This document shows positions 1 to 13,477 of a DNA stretch of 64,000 nt, piece after piece (within the stretch, counting starts at the first letter, position 1; each line of letters begins with the position of its first letter). Position numbers and translations under genes: made by a program. Source of the stretch: Bugulina stolonifera (taxonomy: Eukaryota; Bryozoa; Gymnolaemata; Cheilostomatida; Bugulidae); the NCBI GenBank assembly GCA_935421135.1, contig OW285191.1:19236700-19300699 (forward strand), read 5' to 3'. The notes under the pieces were generated by a model that worked only from the letters and a program-made list of their open reading frames with translations, was not told where the DNA came from and did no database searches.

Positions 1-1833
1 TAAAATTGCAAATATCAATAATATAAATATTTATATTATAATTATATTTAAAGTAAAGTTAAAAGTATATAATATTTATATATTTATTTAATTTCATATA
101 ATATATATTTTTAAAATAATATAATTTACTTTTAATGTTGTTTTATTTATACTAGCATTTCCTTACAACTTGAGCAAACACAGTAGAATAATATAATATA
201 AATACTATCTAAATTATTAAGTAGGCTTAATAAGTCAAAAGTTAAAATAATACAATTCAATTGCAATATGAATATTATTATAAGTGATAAAATTGTGACA
301 CTTCATATTTATATGAAAGTTATCAAAGGGTATTTTTTAGACTGCTTTAAATTGGTTTTAATTTATTAAAAAGAAAAATAAAAGGAAATTTTACTAAGCA
401 TTTTTTACGAATTTTTATTATTACTGCGGTATTATTTGATAAAATTGCTAACTTGCATTGTAATTTAAACCTAAGCTTATATGATTTTGAATCGAGCATA
501 ATTTATAAAAAAACTGTTTCAGATAGCGCAAGAAAGAATAACTGTCAGTACCACTTAAAGGCCCTATGTGTTTCACTACACTCGGTCAGACTGGGTAATT
601 TGATCAAGTAATACTAAAACAATACCCAAAAATGCTCAAAGTTGCTATCTATGACCTGGTGTAGTCACATAAGTCATGAGAGTGGTTCCTGGATGAGAAT
701 GAAAAACTTATTCAAGCGCAAACAAAACGTATTTTAATTAAATAGTAATAGTAAACATACAAAATAGTTTTGTTCTACTATACTATATCAATAGTATTGT
801 TATTAGAAGGTTAACAGGTTTCTTGTTCATATTGTCTACTGAACTGTACAGTTATTATCCAGCTGATCTGGCAGATGTTAACACGAGTGCAAGTTCGAAT
901 ATATCAGTTTGAGTTTGTGCCAAGTTAAACCTCATAATATCCGTCACTTCTTGGCGAAGGCGTTACAGGATTGTTAAGTATGTCTTGCATAGTTGATAGT
1001 TGGTTCTGTGTACATTCCATCAATGATAAACAGATAGACTACTACACTACTGCAACCCAATGTAGTATAATCATGAGAAATATGGTAGCTGTAGCCTACC
1101 CACTCAGTATGATTCACAAATGGTTTGTTGAAGTAGTTACACTGTACTTTGTCAGACTGCATATTGACACAGATTAATAATGACTTAAAAGCCAATGGAC
1201 TAATGTATTATTTTGTATTCGCATATTTAGTTATGACTATTCAGTATTCCCATCTTTGCACTGCACTGAGACTTGTTACCATGTAGGATATTAGTCTACA
1301 GTTAGTAGAGTAGTCTTCAGTTAGTAGAGTAGTCTACAGTTGTTTATCCACATTATATAATATTACTGATAACTAATAAGTAGTTAACTCACTGCTTGGC
1401 CACACCCTCTATATACTCATGTTATTGCCAGTAATGTGTTAGCATGTAGCAGTTTGTTTGTACAACTATTAACAGTCATCGATTGGGCTTTTTAACAGTT
1501 CGGTTATTCATTGAACTGTAAACATTGTGATTCAGGTTGGGAAGTTACTACCAGCAGTGTTGTTTCTACCCACATGATATCCTTGCCGAGCTGAATACTG
1601 TCATACATGTTGCATCACATACATTACAATGTAGTACAAATAATTACTGCATAGTCACTGCCCTAGTGCAAACCTCTCACTGCCATAAACATAATAGTAT
1701 CACTCTAACACAATTACCGTTTCTATGACAACAGAGGAAAGAAAGGAGAGTTGATTTATGACCCAGTATAATTGCTTGACCTGACTAATGTTACATTCCT
1801 CCCTGTCTTTCAGAAGGGAAGCCGGCTGTAAGC
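1..1833. other. AT-rich flank and 5' region of the S1P phosphatase gene
   Basis: The first 500 bases are extremely AT-rich and show no coding pattern. From about 550 to 1800 there are only short ORFs without recognisable similarity. A good 3' splice site (pyrimidine-rich tract then CAG) ends at 1813, only 20 bases before the phosphatase ATG. This suggests at least one upstream untranslated exon in this interval, which I could not place. No TATA box or other promoter element could be assigned. Confidence 0.5.
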
Positions 1834-4800
1834 ATGGCTGCTACACTCTTCCACGCTCTCAATGATCCCAGGCTTGTAGCTCGTTTCCAAAGACTGTTTG
1901 GTGTTTCACACAAGTCACCATCATCTGATTCCTATGGAGTCGACAGCCAAGACGATTCGGATGGTGGCATGGAGTACAGTAGGAACGGCGATATGTACGG
2001 CTCTAATCTAATACTAGATGACTTCAACAATCACACAGACAGTAACGGTATGCTCTCCTCCTCCCACACGTATAACCTCAGGTCAAGGAAAGCTTTCAGC
2101 AAACACAGGAGAAGTGCAAGTGACTTCAGCACGACGTCGAGTAGGAGCAATGCCTCATCCAACTCAGAAACTGACTATGTTGTTGGCTCCGCCTTCTTTT
2201 ACTACTTATTCCATATCGGCGCCGGTCTCGGCAATGAGATGTTCTATTGCTGTTTCTTCCCGTACTGGTTTTGGAACGTGGATGGATACGTGTGTCGACG
2301 TCTAGTGCTGACGTGGTGTCTCATCATGTATATAGGTCAGGCTCTCAAGGACATTATAAGGTGAGTCTCACCTGCCACTTGTATGTTGTGGCACATATGC
2401 CACTGTTGGCTGAACACAACTAGGGTGTTAATTGATACTGCACCACCCTTTGTAGCCTGCAATTGAATAACATATTATAGGAATGAAAATATAGCTGTAT
2501 AGACATGTTCAATATTCATTGATTTATTGAAAGTTTGTTTTACATTATTATAATAGGTTACAATCATGTTGTAGGTCTATGTTCTACTGCTGAGACCTGC
2601 TTTTAGTATGATATGTTATTATATTCAGTCACAGTGTGAATGTTTCCCTATTCAGTTAGTGCTAACAGCCATTAGCAAACTTATTCCTACTTGTACTTTG
2701 TTAGCAAATAATTGATTTTCTTTATACTACTTGAGTCTCACTAATACTGCCATTGTTTGCATTTCTGAATGGACTGGGTAATGAACAATCAGCCTGCATG
2801 AGTGCTGCCACTGACCACACTGACTGTTGAACAATGGTTGGCAAACCTTTGACCATGGACCACTACTAACTGATGACCACTTGCTCTCCCAGTTCTCAAT
2901 TGTGCCAACTAGACCAAAGGCCAAACAGAGATAATAGGCATTTGGTGACAAATCCACAATGAACACATATACAGCAAATATTGAATTTTAAAGTTGCATA
3001 GTACGGCCAATAATTGACCTAGATTTTTAAATTTTTGTGGCGATGCACGTTATGCTGAATGCTGCTGGTAACCTTCGGTTTCGCCAGTTGACGCATTTGA
3101 GATCTAGGCCAGGGCACTGTTACTGGTTCTCCACCAGTAGTATAACATCATTATTGACCTGGATGTGTACAGTTATACTACATGTATGTATACTATTATA
3201 TATTATACTGTGTCTACTCCATACATACATGCAGGTTGCCTAGACCAGCCAGCCCTCCAGTAGTACGGATGGAGAAAAGATATGAGCTAGAGTATGGTAT
3301 GCCATCTACCCATGCTATGATAGGGCTAGCATTCCCTGCAGCCTTCCTCTATTTCACTATCAACAGATATGAGGTAAGTAAATATAGTACTTATCAACAG
3401 ATATGAGGTAAGTATATACATGTATGTACTTCGCAACTTGATTGAATATAAGTTTTAGTCGAATTTGACCTTGCAAGCCCTGGCCCCTATCTATGCTAGC
3501 AGGTAAGCACCATCCCTTACTGTCACATCAGCTGAAAATGTTCCCATCGCATGGGTGGGCATTGCTTGCGTGCAGAGATATTCCCTCCCTTGACCTAGAT
3601 TACATGACCTAGATTCCAGTCAGAGTGTGAGAATGTAGGTCATCTGGTGAGTGCCACCACCTGTTAACTGTATTCCCTCTCTGTATATACATTGTATAAT
3701 GTATTATGTACCTGTGGATTATGGGAGAGATGTACATTGTATGTACTAGAGAGATGGATATGGTGTTATACAGTTAGTAACCACTGAACCACCATATGTA
3801 CATGTATTTCAGGTAAACAGTACAGCTGCCATAACATTTGGTGTAGTATGGTGCCTATGTGTGTGCCTTAGCAGGCTCTATCTGGGAATGCACAGTGTTG
3901 CTGTAAGTATACATAAATATACATGTACATGGTTAACTAGTAGTTTAACTACGCGTAAGTATATACATAAATATACATGTACATGGTTTACTAGTAGTAA
4001 CTACGTGTAAGTATATACATAAATATACATGTACATGGTTTACTAGTAGTAACTACGTGTAAGTATATACATAAATATACATGTACATGGTTTACTAGTA
4101 GTAACTACGTGTAAGTATATACATAAATATACATGTATATGGTTTACTAGTAGTAACTACGTGTAAGTATATACATAAATATACATGTAGGCCTACATGG
4201 TTTACTAGTAGTAACTACGTGTAAGTATATACATAAATATACATGTAGGCCTACATGGTTTACTAGTAGTAACTACGTGTAAGTATATACATAAATATAC
4301 ATGTACATGGTTTACTAGTAGTAAATACGTGTAAGTATATACATAAATATACATGTACATGGTTTACTAGTAGTAACTACGTGTAAGTATATAAATGAAT
4401 ATACATGTAGGCCTACATAGTTTACTAGTAGTAACTACGTGTAAGTATATACATAAATATACATGTACATGGTTTACTAATAGTAATTAAGTGTAAGTTA
4501 CTGACAGAGACAGGTGTTACTACTTACTACTACTATAACAGCTAATATTATGAAGTGTGTGTTAATTATATAGTTAAGGAGAGAGGAGTGACATTTAGTA
4601 TACAGTTCCCATCTCCACCATGCTTACTACTACTAAACTATTAGAGTACCATCCTCTCTTTCCCTTACTACTCTACCACTGATACCTCTACTTGTTACTC
4701 TACAGCTGTGTAAAGTGTATGTGTGTATGGGTACTGTACAATGTAGGTCATATTAACTAAGTAGCCTACCTAATATATATATTATATATATCAGTACTGG

Positions 4801-7800
4801 GCTAGAGAGTGTAATACATATACCATAGTACTGTATACACTGTGTAATACATATTATACCATAGTACTGTATACACTGTGTAATACATATTATACCATAG
4901 TACTGTATACACTGTGTAATACATATACCATAGTACTGTCTACACAGTGTAATACATATACCATAGTACTGTCTACACAGTGTAATACATATACCATAGT
5001 ACTGTCTACACAGTGTAATACATATACCATAGTACTGTCTACATTGTGTAATACATATACCATAGTACTGTCTACACTGTGTAATACATATACCATAGTA
5101 CTGTCTACATTGTGTAATACATATACCATAGTACTGTCTACACAGTGTAATACATATTATACCATAGTACTGTCTACACAGTGTAATACATATTATACCA
5201 TAATACTGTCTACACTGTGTAATACATATACCATAATACTGTCTACACAGTGTAATACATATTATACCATAATACTGTCTACACTGTGTAATACATATAC
5301 CATAATACTGTCTACACTGTGTAATACATATTATACCATAGTACTGTATACACTGTGTAATACATATTATACCATAGTACTGTCTACACAGTGTAATACA
5401 TAGTACTGTCTACACTCTACACTGTGTAATCACATACATGGTATCTAAAGCTGATGGTATCAGTGATAAGGACAGACAAACCTTGGACATTGATCCACAG
5501 ATATCAGCTCTTGCTTTGTTATTCCTATCAATATAATGTATATATACAACACTTATTATAGTATCTTACTGCCTTGTAGTACAGAGTAAATCTAAGCCAA
5601 GTTAAGGGCAGCAGCTTGTGCCCTTTCATAGCTCCACTTTAATTCATGTAAGATTACAGGCTATCTAGCTGTTTGGCAACCATCCCACATATAATTTGTG
5701 TATTTGTATTAGACAGCATTGAATAAACTATACAGCCAGCAGTAGTAGAGTGGTTCTACTGATGCACAGCTGATAGAACTCTGCTCCAGCTCTAAAGTTC
5801 ACGAAGGGTGATATCTGTTGGGTACAAAGTCTGAGTGATGAGTTCACCAGTGATCAGCTGTACTATTCAATGCACTACCTTACCACCAGTAGTGTGTATA
5901 ACTACGTACTACGTGCATGTACGATACGACATGTACGTACGACATATACGATACGTACATGTACGATATGTTACGTGATGTGTATGATGTTTCAGGATGT
6001 GATTGCCGGCCTCACACTCTCAGCTCTTCTCATGGTCTTTATCATACCGGCTCTTGATTGGATAGATGAGTTCCAGCTGAAGCACCAGTACGCTCCGTAC
6101 GTCATGGTCGCAGTGACCGTATTTGCAGCGCTAATGTACCCGAGGATAGATGAATGGAGCACGTGTAGGGGTGATACTATGCTCATACTTGGTATGTTTA
6201 CATTGTTACTGTGGTAACATAGCTCTAGTATCCCACTGCAGTAGGTTTAGGTAGAATTTAGACCGAGTATAGTTGCATCACTACCCCTACTGTTAGTTCA
6301 GTTTATATCTACACCATACACCGTACATCATACACCATACACACTCTATCTGAATAAACCGAAGTAATTCGTACTCTTCTCACTCTATTGGTGTCTGGGT
6401 ACTGACTCCTCTATCTTGTGATTGGAGCAGGTTGATTAGCTGCTGCTACTACTACTACTACTGTCGGTGCAATGCTAAGTGCTTTCACATCTTCATTGGT
6501 CCCGGAGTTGACTAGGTCATCTTGCTGCTTGTCTATTCTGTTCTTCTGGGTTCATAACATACATGTATACTTTAGGGCCATCTGTGGCTATAGGCCATAA
6601 TATATACCTTAGGGTCATCTGTGGCTATAGACCATTATAATACATGTATATCGACTGTAAACTTAAATGTTTTGTGTAGGTCCAGCTTATACTGTACCTA
6701 CTGTCTGGGGTCCAGCTGAACTGTACCTACAGTGTGTAGGGTAATGCATAGTGTTATCCTAGGTGTACTGGTAGCTTACTATTAGAAGCAAACTGTCTAC
6801 CATACGTTGTATAATAATTCTGTGTAGATTGGTTTCCTTTAGATAGCCACTTCCCTATCACTGTCGTCTTCGTCAGGGTAATCAACTTCAAGTATGCACT
6901 ATCCACTACTATACACTACTATACACCTCCTCTCAACTGCTCCCCTGTGACACATCACATTTGACCAGAGAAGTTCCTCCCCTTGTCCCGCTCCTCTCCT
7001 TATACTCTATACCTGCCATATTATGACTAATACTCTAGTACTGTCACCCATAATGTCACTTCAGCTCTTCCACAGTCGGTCACCTAATAGCCACACACCC
7101 TCAACACAAACAGATATACTTGCACTTTATCGATTGCATTACATGTCAGTTACTGGGGCTATATCTGCACTCTCTTCCTATATTTGATTACAGGATAAAA
7201 TATCCTGTTCTATCCCCTACACCAGGGATGCCCAAATGTGTCCCTAAGGGACACAGTGTCCCTTTGCATGGATTTTGGTGTCTCTTCATCACTTCTCAAA
7301 TTTTACATGCAAACATGTGTTTTTGTGGCTGAGCAGTGAAAGCAACTGCACAAAAATAATGTGCATCATAATGTTAAAAAATCCCCAAATTCGAAAATCC
7401 CAAAGTATTTTTAGCTGACACAGAAGTAGATTTCTGTCAACAAGTTAAAAGCTACAAAAAAATTGATGGGCTGGTTGACCTTATTGCATTGCCAAGAGCT
7501 GAAGAGTAAAGTGAAAAGCGCAGCTACCCCAATTTATCTAAAATTGCTGTCAAACTGATGACACTCTTTGGTAGAACATAATTGTGTGAGGGTTTGTTCA
7601 GCCAAGAACAAAAGTCAGTCAAGATTGACTGACAAACATACCGGGCAGCTACTAAAAGAGACATTCTATTCATGCTATATGTTACACTTGTGAATACAAT
7701 AATTATTAGTGAGTAACATGGGATTATCCTTTCTCTTGGATCATCCTCAAAGTCGGTCTCTTTTAGTAGCTGCCTGGTATGCTTGTCAGTCAGTCTTGTC

Positions 7801-10800
7801 TGACTTTTGTTCTTGACTGAAAAAACTCTCACACCAAAGAGTGTCATCAGTTTAACAGCAATTCATTACAATTTTCATTTAATTTGCTCAAGGCCAAATA
7901 TGATTATCGAACATTTTCGCCACGTTCCACCACGTTTTGCCAGCATGAGCACTTTATTTCCTCCATGTGTGCCAAGGCAGGCAATTGTTATAATATGTCT
8001 CCTACATGCAAATGACATTATAACAGCAACCCAATGTGAAATTTTCGTTTAAAGACAAAAGTGGAGAATGAAGCCGATAAAGGTTTTGCTTGCCAATCAG
8101 AAGTCAGTGTTGTTGATAGCTAAACGTAAAATATTAAACACCCCTAATACTGACCAAGCAGGGCATTTTGCGTTCAATTTTGTGTTGCCCTGTCGCTCCA
8201 CCGTCATTTGGCAGCTAATAACAGTGCACAATTCACTAATCTGTTTCTACCTTGATTCTGTTTTCCTGTACTTCAAAAGCAGATGACTAATTGCTATTAT
8301 ACTTTGATTAAAACACAACCAATAAATTTGCGTGTTAAAACTACAAAATAACTCTTTTTGTATCATAATCAAACTGCCCATTTACATTGTAATAACCTCA
8401 ATAAATGCAGCAGCAAAAACTAAGTGTCCCTTGCTCTGGTACGCTTTTAAAATTTGTCCCTTTCCACCAAAAAGTTTGGGCATCCCTGCCCTACACTCTC
8501 ACCATCAGCCTAAGTTAACTTCATCTATCTATCTGTCTGTCTATAATGTCTGTGTGTTTATCTAATCATATCATCTACACTACGTATATATATATACTGT
8601 ATATTGTCTTATCCCAAACCATACCCTTTACAACTACCTCTACTACTACATAAGCAACTCTTTCTGTGTTTGAGTAACCACTGAATGGATGTGAATTGTT
8701 TTAGCCACGCTTTACTCTACTATATGATATGCTGCCACTGCTAAGGTGCTATCAGGCTCTTGATGATTGGCTAATATATTTAACGCTGAATCTTTTGAAA
8801 TGAATTTCTGTATTCCATAATATTGGCTGGCGTCTTGTTTTACCATTACGAAGCACCATGTCGTCCATAACGGATGTTTGCTAGTATTGTATACTACCTA
8901 CTATATTATAGTATAGAAAACGCAATGATTACTGCCCTCTGTAGTTGGTCTCTATTAGCCAATCACAATAGTTATGATCCACCAACTACTACAACATAAT
9001 ATTTCTATCCACCTGTTATACTCACTGTATAACTAGTGGTCTGTCCTGGTCTGTCCAATACCCTAGTAAACTGACTGCATGCCTTCAGTCATAGCCTATC
9101 CCTAGTCTAGCACGCTGTGCAGTATATCTATCTATTACATTGTATATTCTGTATTATGTAATAACAAGTGCCCATATCACAGCCCCCTAACTCTTTGGTG
9201 TGGGAGGGTAAAAGGTTGCATTTTCAGTGATTAAATGGTGGGGCAGATGACTCCAACTCTATCTATCTACAAGTACTAGTTAGTGGTAGTATACTGTACA
9301 TGTATAGTAAATAATTGACTACCTACATGTACTATGATTCTCTCCTGCTCCAAGGTGCTTGTGTTAGTTAGATACATGATTGTATAATAATATAGTAAAT
9401 GCTGTATCAGTTAGTATCACCATATAGACAGGGGAAGGCAACTACCTCAGTTTATATGTATCATACTGGCACCATGTTACAGTCTTACTGTGGTTCTATT
9501 GGACAGCATGAGAATATAACACATACAATGTAGGTATAGTATACTATACTGATTGATATAGGATTACCATCGTGGAGCACATGCAGAGGTGATACTGTTG
9601 CTACACTTGGTACGTACCACCAATATGTGCTGAAGCTTACCACAGCCAAATTGGTAACATCAATACCCCATCATTATCTATAACTGCATGGCCAAATGCA
9701 TTGATTCATATATTTTCTTGCCTGATCTCCTTGTACTCTATTATTATGGAGTTATGCTTCCATATTTCACATAGACTGGCCATCCAGTTGTGAGAAGTGA
9801 TAGGGGTGACTGGGCAAACCAATATCGTGCTGTGTGCTATCTATGTTACATGTTTATATGTACTTACATGTACATATATTATACTTTCATTTATACATTG
9901 TACTATGTGTAGTATGTATTGTACCTGTCTAACAGTGACCATATAATATTATACTCATGTGCAATTACCCCTCCTGACCCCAATTCACGTACCTGACTAA
10001 CACTACCCATTCTCTATCTATACCACTGCTGCTGTAGCTGCTGCTGCCACTATTGCTACAGTGCTCTACTGATCACTATCTAGCTGTGGATACTTGGTTA
10101 GTAGGCTAAGTTCTAGGCTAGTAGTAGCCTTAGGTTCTACCAGTGCTCTAGACTAGTAGTGCTAACAATATTATATTTGCAAGCACCCTCTGTACTCTAA
10201 CACCTTCTGCCCCACCACTATAACTACTATTAACATCTGGGAGTTGTCCTATCCTGAGTTACTCATACAGGACAGGCAGGCCTCTACTGCCGACTTTATA
10301 TTGTCTATGCACAGTGTGTATATAATAATATGGACTATGCTTTGGTTGGTACACCATATTATGGACTTAGAGCAACGTTATGTTCATATTGTATTACACC
10401 ACCAGTACTACTACTACTACTACTACTCACTACTACTCAGTACTACTACCACTACTGCTACTACTACTACTACTACTACTCACTACTACTACCACTACCA
10501 CCACTACTACTACTACTCACTACTCACTACACACTTCTACTACAACTGCCACCACTACTACTACTACCACTACCACCAGCGATTACTGTGGACTAACTAC
10601 TGTTATGGGTGACCATGTTCTACTGAATTTCATATTTTGATTCTCATTGCCTGTTAATTTGAGGTCATAACGTAAATTTACTGATTAATTAGTTGTGTAA
10701 TGTTTACTAACTGCTGTTAGAAATGTTTGATTATTGTCTGGGAATGGTAGTGTGTGGGAACTGGTTAGGTTTGTCATCATTACTACTATATTTGTTCCAT

Positions 10801-11875
10801 AAAATCATGGATGTTTTACATCCCTGTACTAATAATTATATACTATTGCTACATAGATGTATGCAACATGTACAGTATATGGTGTATTCATTGTATACAA
10901 TTTCATGTTCACAGAGGTTCACTTTCTTAGATGTTCAGTTGTGGCTTATGTTTGAACAGTTACTATTACAAAAATTAATAAATCTACATATTAATCTTTT
11001 CAAGGTGAGACCATAGAATGCTGTGATTATCTGCTCACTGCTATTAAGTCATGCACAGATAACTCTAAAGCGCTATATGATAACAGATAACAGAGTTTCC
11101 TATGACTAAAGCTGTTTGATTGCAGGTGTACAAGTGGGTGTTGCTATAGCCTCATGGATCAACTATCAAAACAATTTCATTCCTCATGATGGGGTGGAGT
11201 TGGTAGGCTCTCCACCCTATCATATTAAAACTCCAGATGCTGAGTGGGTGAAGATGGCTTTGCTACGTATGGTCATTGGATACAGCTCTCTCTTTCTAAC
11301 CCGTGCAGTGAGTACTACTACATGCAAACACTGTTGTATTGAATTTATCCTGTGATGTATCAGCGAACTGATGTGTGTATTGATGCTCCTGGTGGTGTAT
11401 CACCAGGAAACCAAGCTCTCACATAAATGGAAAATTTCAGGTGGAATATTGATAAAATGTGTTTGGAAAAGACCTGTGAATCAGGTCAAAGTAGTTTTCC
11501 TCATTTACATCACAGTATTTTCTCAAACTATTGTCCCAAATTGTCCAATGTGTGTTTACTGCTCCTTGACACAAGTGCATTGTGTTGTATGTCTTGTATG
11601 TCATATTACTGTATTGTTGTATTAATGTGTTACTGTATTATTATATTACTGTATTACTATAATTTCAGAGTATGAAACAGATGACTTATAAGATATCATG
11701 CTGGTTACATAAACTAAACCCTGAAGAGTACGAAAAAAACAAGAAACTGATGATAGTGGAGTTACCATACAAATACTTTACCTACTGCGCTATATCTCTT
11801 AATGTAGTCTATTTATCTCCCCTTATCTTCAGATACTTTGCCATAGAGAGACCAACATGCTGGACTGAGTTATAA
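1834..11875 (+). CDS. SGPP: Sphingosine-1-phosphate phosphatase (SGPP1/2 family), 6 exons
   Basis: Exons: 1834-2360, 3235-3373, 3813-3902, 5996-6191, 11126-11307, 11669-11875. All junctions are GT-AG and the phases agree, giving 446 residues, close to vertebrate SGPP1. Family knowledge: an ER multi-pass lipid phosphatase of the PAP2 superfamily that dephosphorylates sphingosine-1-phosphate in sphingolipid recycling. The three PAP2 motifs are visible: KDIIRLPRP (residues 172-180), PSTH (199-202) and [12 protein letters not shown] (242-253), with predicted catalytic His249 and Asp253. The N-terminal 110 residues are Ser/Asn-rich and polar, as expected for a cytosolic tail; hydrophobic segments follow. 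Exon 6 ends with a polar tail and TAA. Intron 4 (about 4.9 kb) contains a hAT-derived element and a possible extra mini-exon. SGPP1 and SGPP2 cannot be told apart here. Confidence 0.95.
3903..4490. repeat. About 52-bp minisatellite starting at an exon donor site
   Basis: About 11 copies of a roughly 52-56 bp unit fill the start of S1P phosphatase intron 3. The first unit begins exactly at the 5' splice donor of exon 3, and most later units repeat the same GTAAGTATATACAT donor-like start, followed by ATACATGTACATGG and TTTACTAGTAGTAACTACGT. Some copies carry a short insertion containing AGGCCT. Confidence 0.93.
4805..5430. repeat. About 32-35 bp minisatellite
   Basis: Roughly 18 copies of a unit reading GTGTAATACATATACC, ATAGTACTGTCTACAC, with ATATTATACC length variants and an alternating ACACTG/ACACAG/ACATTG end. 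It lies in intron 3 of the S1P phosphatase gene. The ORFs seen in it are repeat artefacts. Confidence 0.93.
7223..8488 (+). mobile_element. hAT-derived transposon copy 1 (degenerate) with 8-bp target duplication
   Basis: The element begins CAGGGATGCCCAAA and ends TTTGGGCATCCCTG, so the ends are inverted repeats. It is flanked on both sides by the 8-mer CCCTACAC (7215-7222 and 8489-8496), the target duplication length typical of hAT elements. Inside are remnants resembling the C-terminal dimerisation region of hAT transposases (FGxTxLCE-like and [10 protein letters not shown]), broken by stops. Compared with copies 2 and 3 in this window, the middle is rearranged: about 7539-7662 is repeated in inverted form at about 7764-7864 around an inverted loop. 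It lies in intron 4 of the S1P phosphatase gene. Confidence 0.9.
9562..9609 (+). other. Candidate duplicated 48-nt mini-exon of the S1P phosphatase gene
   Basis: A 48-nt block between an AG acceptor (ATATAG) and a GTACGT donor encodes [16 protein letters not shown]. It closely repeats the last codons of exon 4 ([14 protein letters not shown]). Its length is a multiple of three, and its ends have the same phase as the exon 4/exon 5 junction. It could therefore be included as a 16-residue in-frame insertion, in the loop region between late transmembrane segments. It may instead be a decaying exon copy: the acceptor has a poor pyrimidine tract. Confidence 0.5.
10395..10580. repeat. Trinucleotide (ACT)n microsatellite
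   Basis: An impure run of TAC/ACT triplets with CAC and CTG interruptions in intron 4 of the S1P phosphatase gene. It is open in all three forward frames, which produces overlapping false ORFs. Confidence 0.9.
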
Positions 11876-13477
11876 GTTTGTGTAATTATCATAATATAGG
11901 CAAGTATTATACAGTGCTTTATACAGTCTTTGTGATACTCTGGTATAGACTGGTATGCGCCCTACAGTTTAGTTAGACTGATATACATCCCCTTTGTCTC
12001 AAGCAGGACTGTGATGGGTTAGTTCTATTCAAACTGGGGCAGAGGAATAGATAACTGGTATGCTGGGTTGTGTTAGGAATGTATTACAAGTAATATAATT
12101 ATTATAACTAAATTTAGTTAATACATTATATTATGTTTACACTGTATGTTTACATTATTTTAGCCTAATTTTATACATTTACTAATTCTCCTCATTGGAG
12201 GGTGGGTTCTTACAACTATATATGACTAGTGAGCCACTAAATGATGCATAATGCAGTACGTTATACAAATACAATGTGTATTACACTTGATGGAAATCTT
12301 AGGCTCATATTGATGGAGTTGTCCTCACCACATGCATTGTGAATCTGAAGATAATCTATGCAGTTTTATATTGCTTTTGATTGGAGTGCCAACTTAGTCT
12401 AGTATTCTAGCTGATGTTGTACCTGTTTCTTTCTCTTTACCTTAAAAACAATACTAGAGCCCAGCTTCCAATACTAATGTGGTCTTATAATGTACAGTCC
12501 AAGTCTTCATTCAATCATATACACTAATATTCACATTTTGTACTATATAATGATATAATGCTACACTACAACAATATTTTCGGCCTATAATATATATTTA
12601 TATACTGTTATTATATAGCTGCTCTAACAACTAAATTCTCTGTATAATATGTATAATGTAATAGCCCAGCCGGTCTCATTTCTTTCTTCACGGTATACTA
12701 TGTGCTGTAAATGGAGCTGTTCCTTTGTTAACTCCCCGACATACTAAATGAATTAATAAATACAACATCACTAATCTAAGCCTGATTTACTTCTTGTTAA
12801 GCAAGTGGGAGTTACACTCCCATGGTAAGTTGCCAGATCATGTTGAAGCAAAAAATTGGTTGCATTGGGTGGCAATCGAAGGGATAAAAGGAGCAGAGAG
12901 TAAGCAGTTTACATGACAATGTATGGCTGACAGTGTATTCTTTCATAGATTATGCATCACCATGTTTTATAAAACAAACAAAAAACAACAATAAAACCAA
13001 ATAATAAGGCAAGAGTAACAAAAGAGTAAAAGTAAATATTGGTAAAAGTAGGAATTGTTTAACAAGTCAGCATAACATACATGATTGCATGACCAAATAT
13101 ATTATAGTATAGAGATGTACCAATCAAACTTCTCTCTAAGAGCTGTCATCAATCAATAGAATATGTGGAAAAAGTTTTGTCCAATTACTAGACAGGGTGA
13201 CAGTGTAGAATATCATTATCTATACATTTTATAATGTTAAAAGCCCACTAGTCTCAACACATACACTGGTACATACATGCATATGTAGATAATTATTATT
13301 ATAATTATATCAAAAATATAGTAGTAAGAAAACCAATATAGTTCAACAATGAATAACAAACAGATAACCATGATAAATGACTCCTTCCCTCAGATTGGGG
13401 GCGGAGAACCTTCACACTTGGGCTACAAATATGTTAGAATAGTGAATATAAATGATACACACTTTGTGACTAGTCGT
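11876..13477. other. Intergenic region between convergent genes
   Basis: This is the space between the 3' ends of the S1P phosphatase gene (+) and the GPR180-like gene (-). An AATAAA at 12755-12760 is a possible distal poly(A) signal for the plus-strand gene. Otherwise it is AT-rich sequence in which I see no gene or clear element. Confidence 0.5.

Noticed and set aside
7524..7847. 107-codon minus-strand gene
   Set aside because: It is the inverted transposase remnant inside hAT-derived copy 1.
10244..10640. Three overlapping Tyr/Leu/Thr-rich ORFs
   Set aside because: They arise from the ACT trinucleotide repeat inside an intron.
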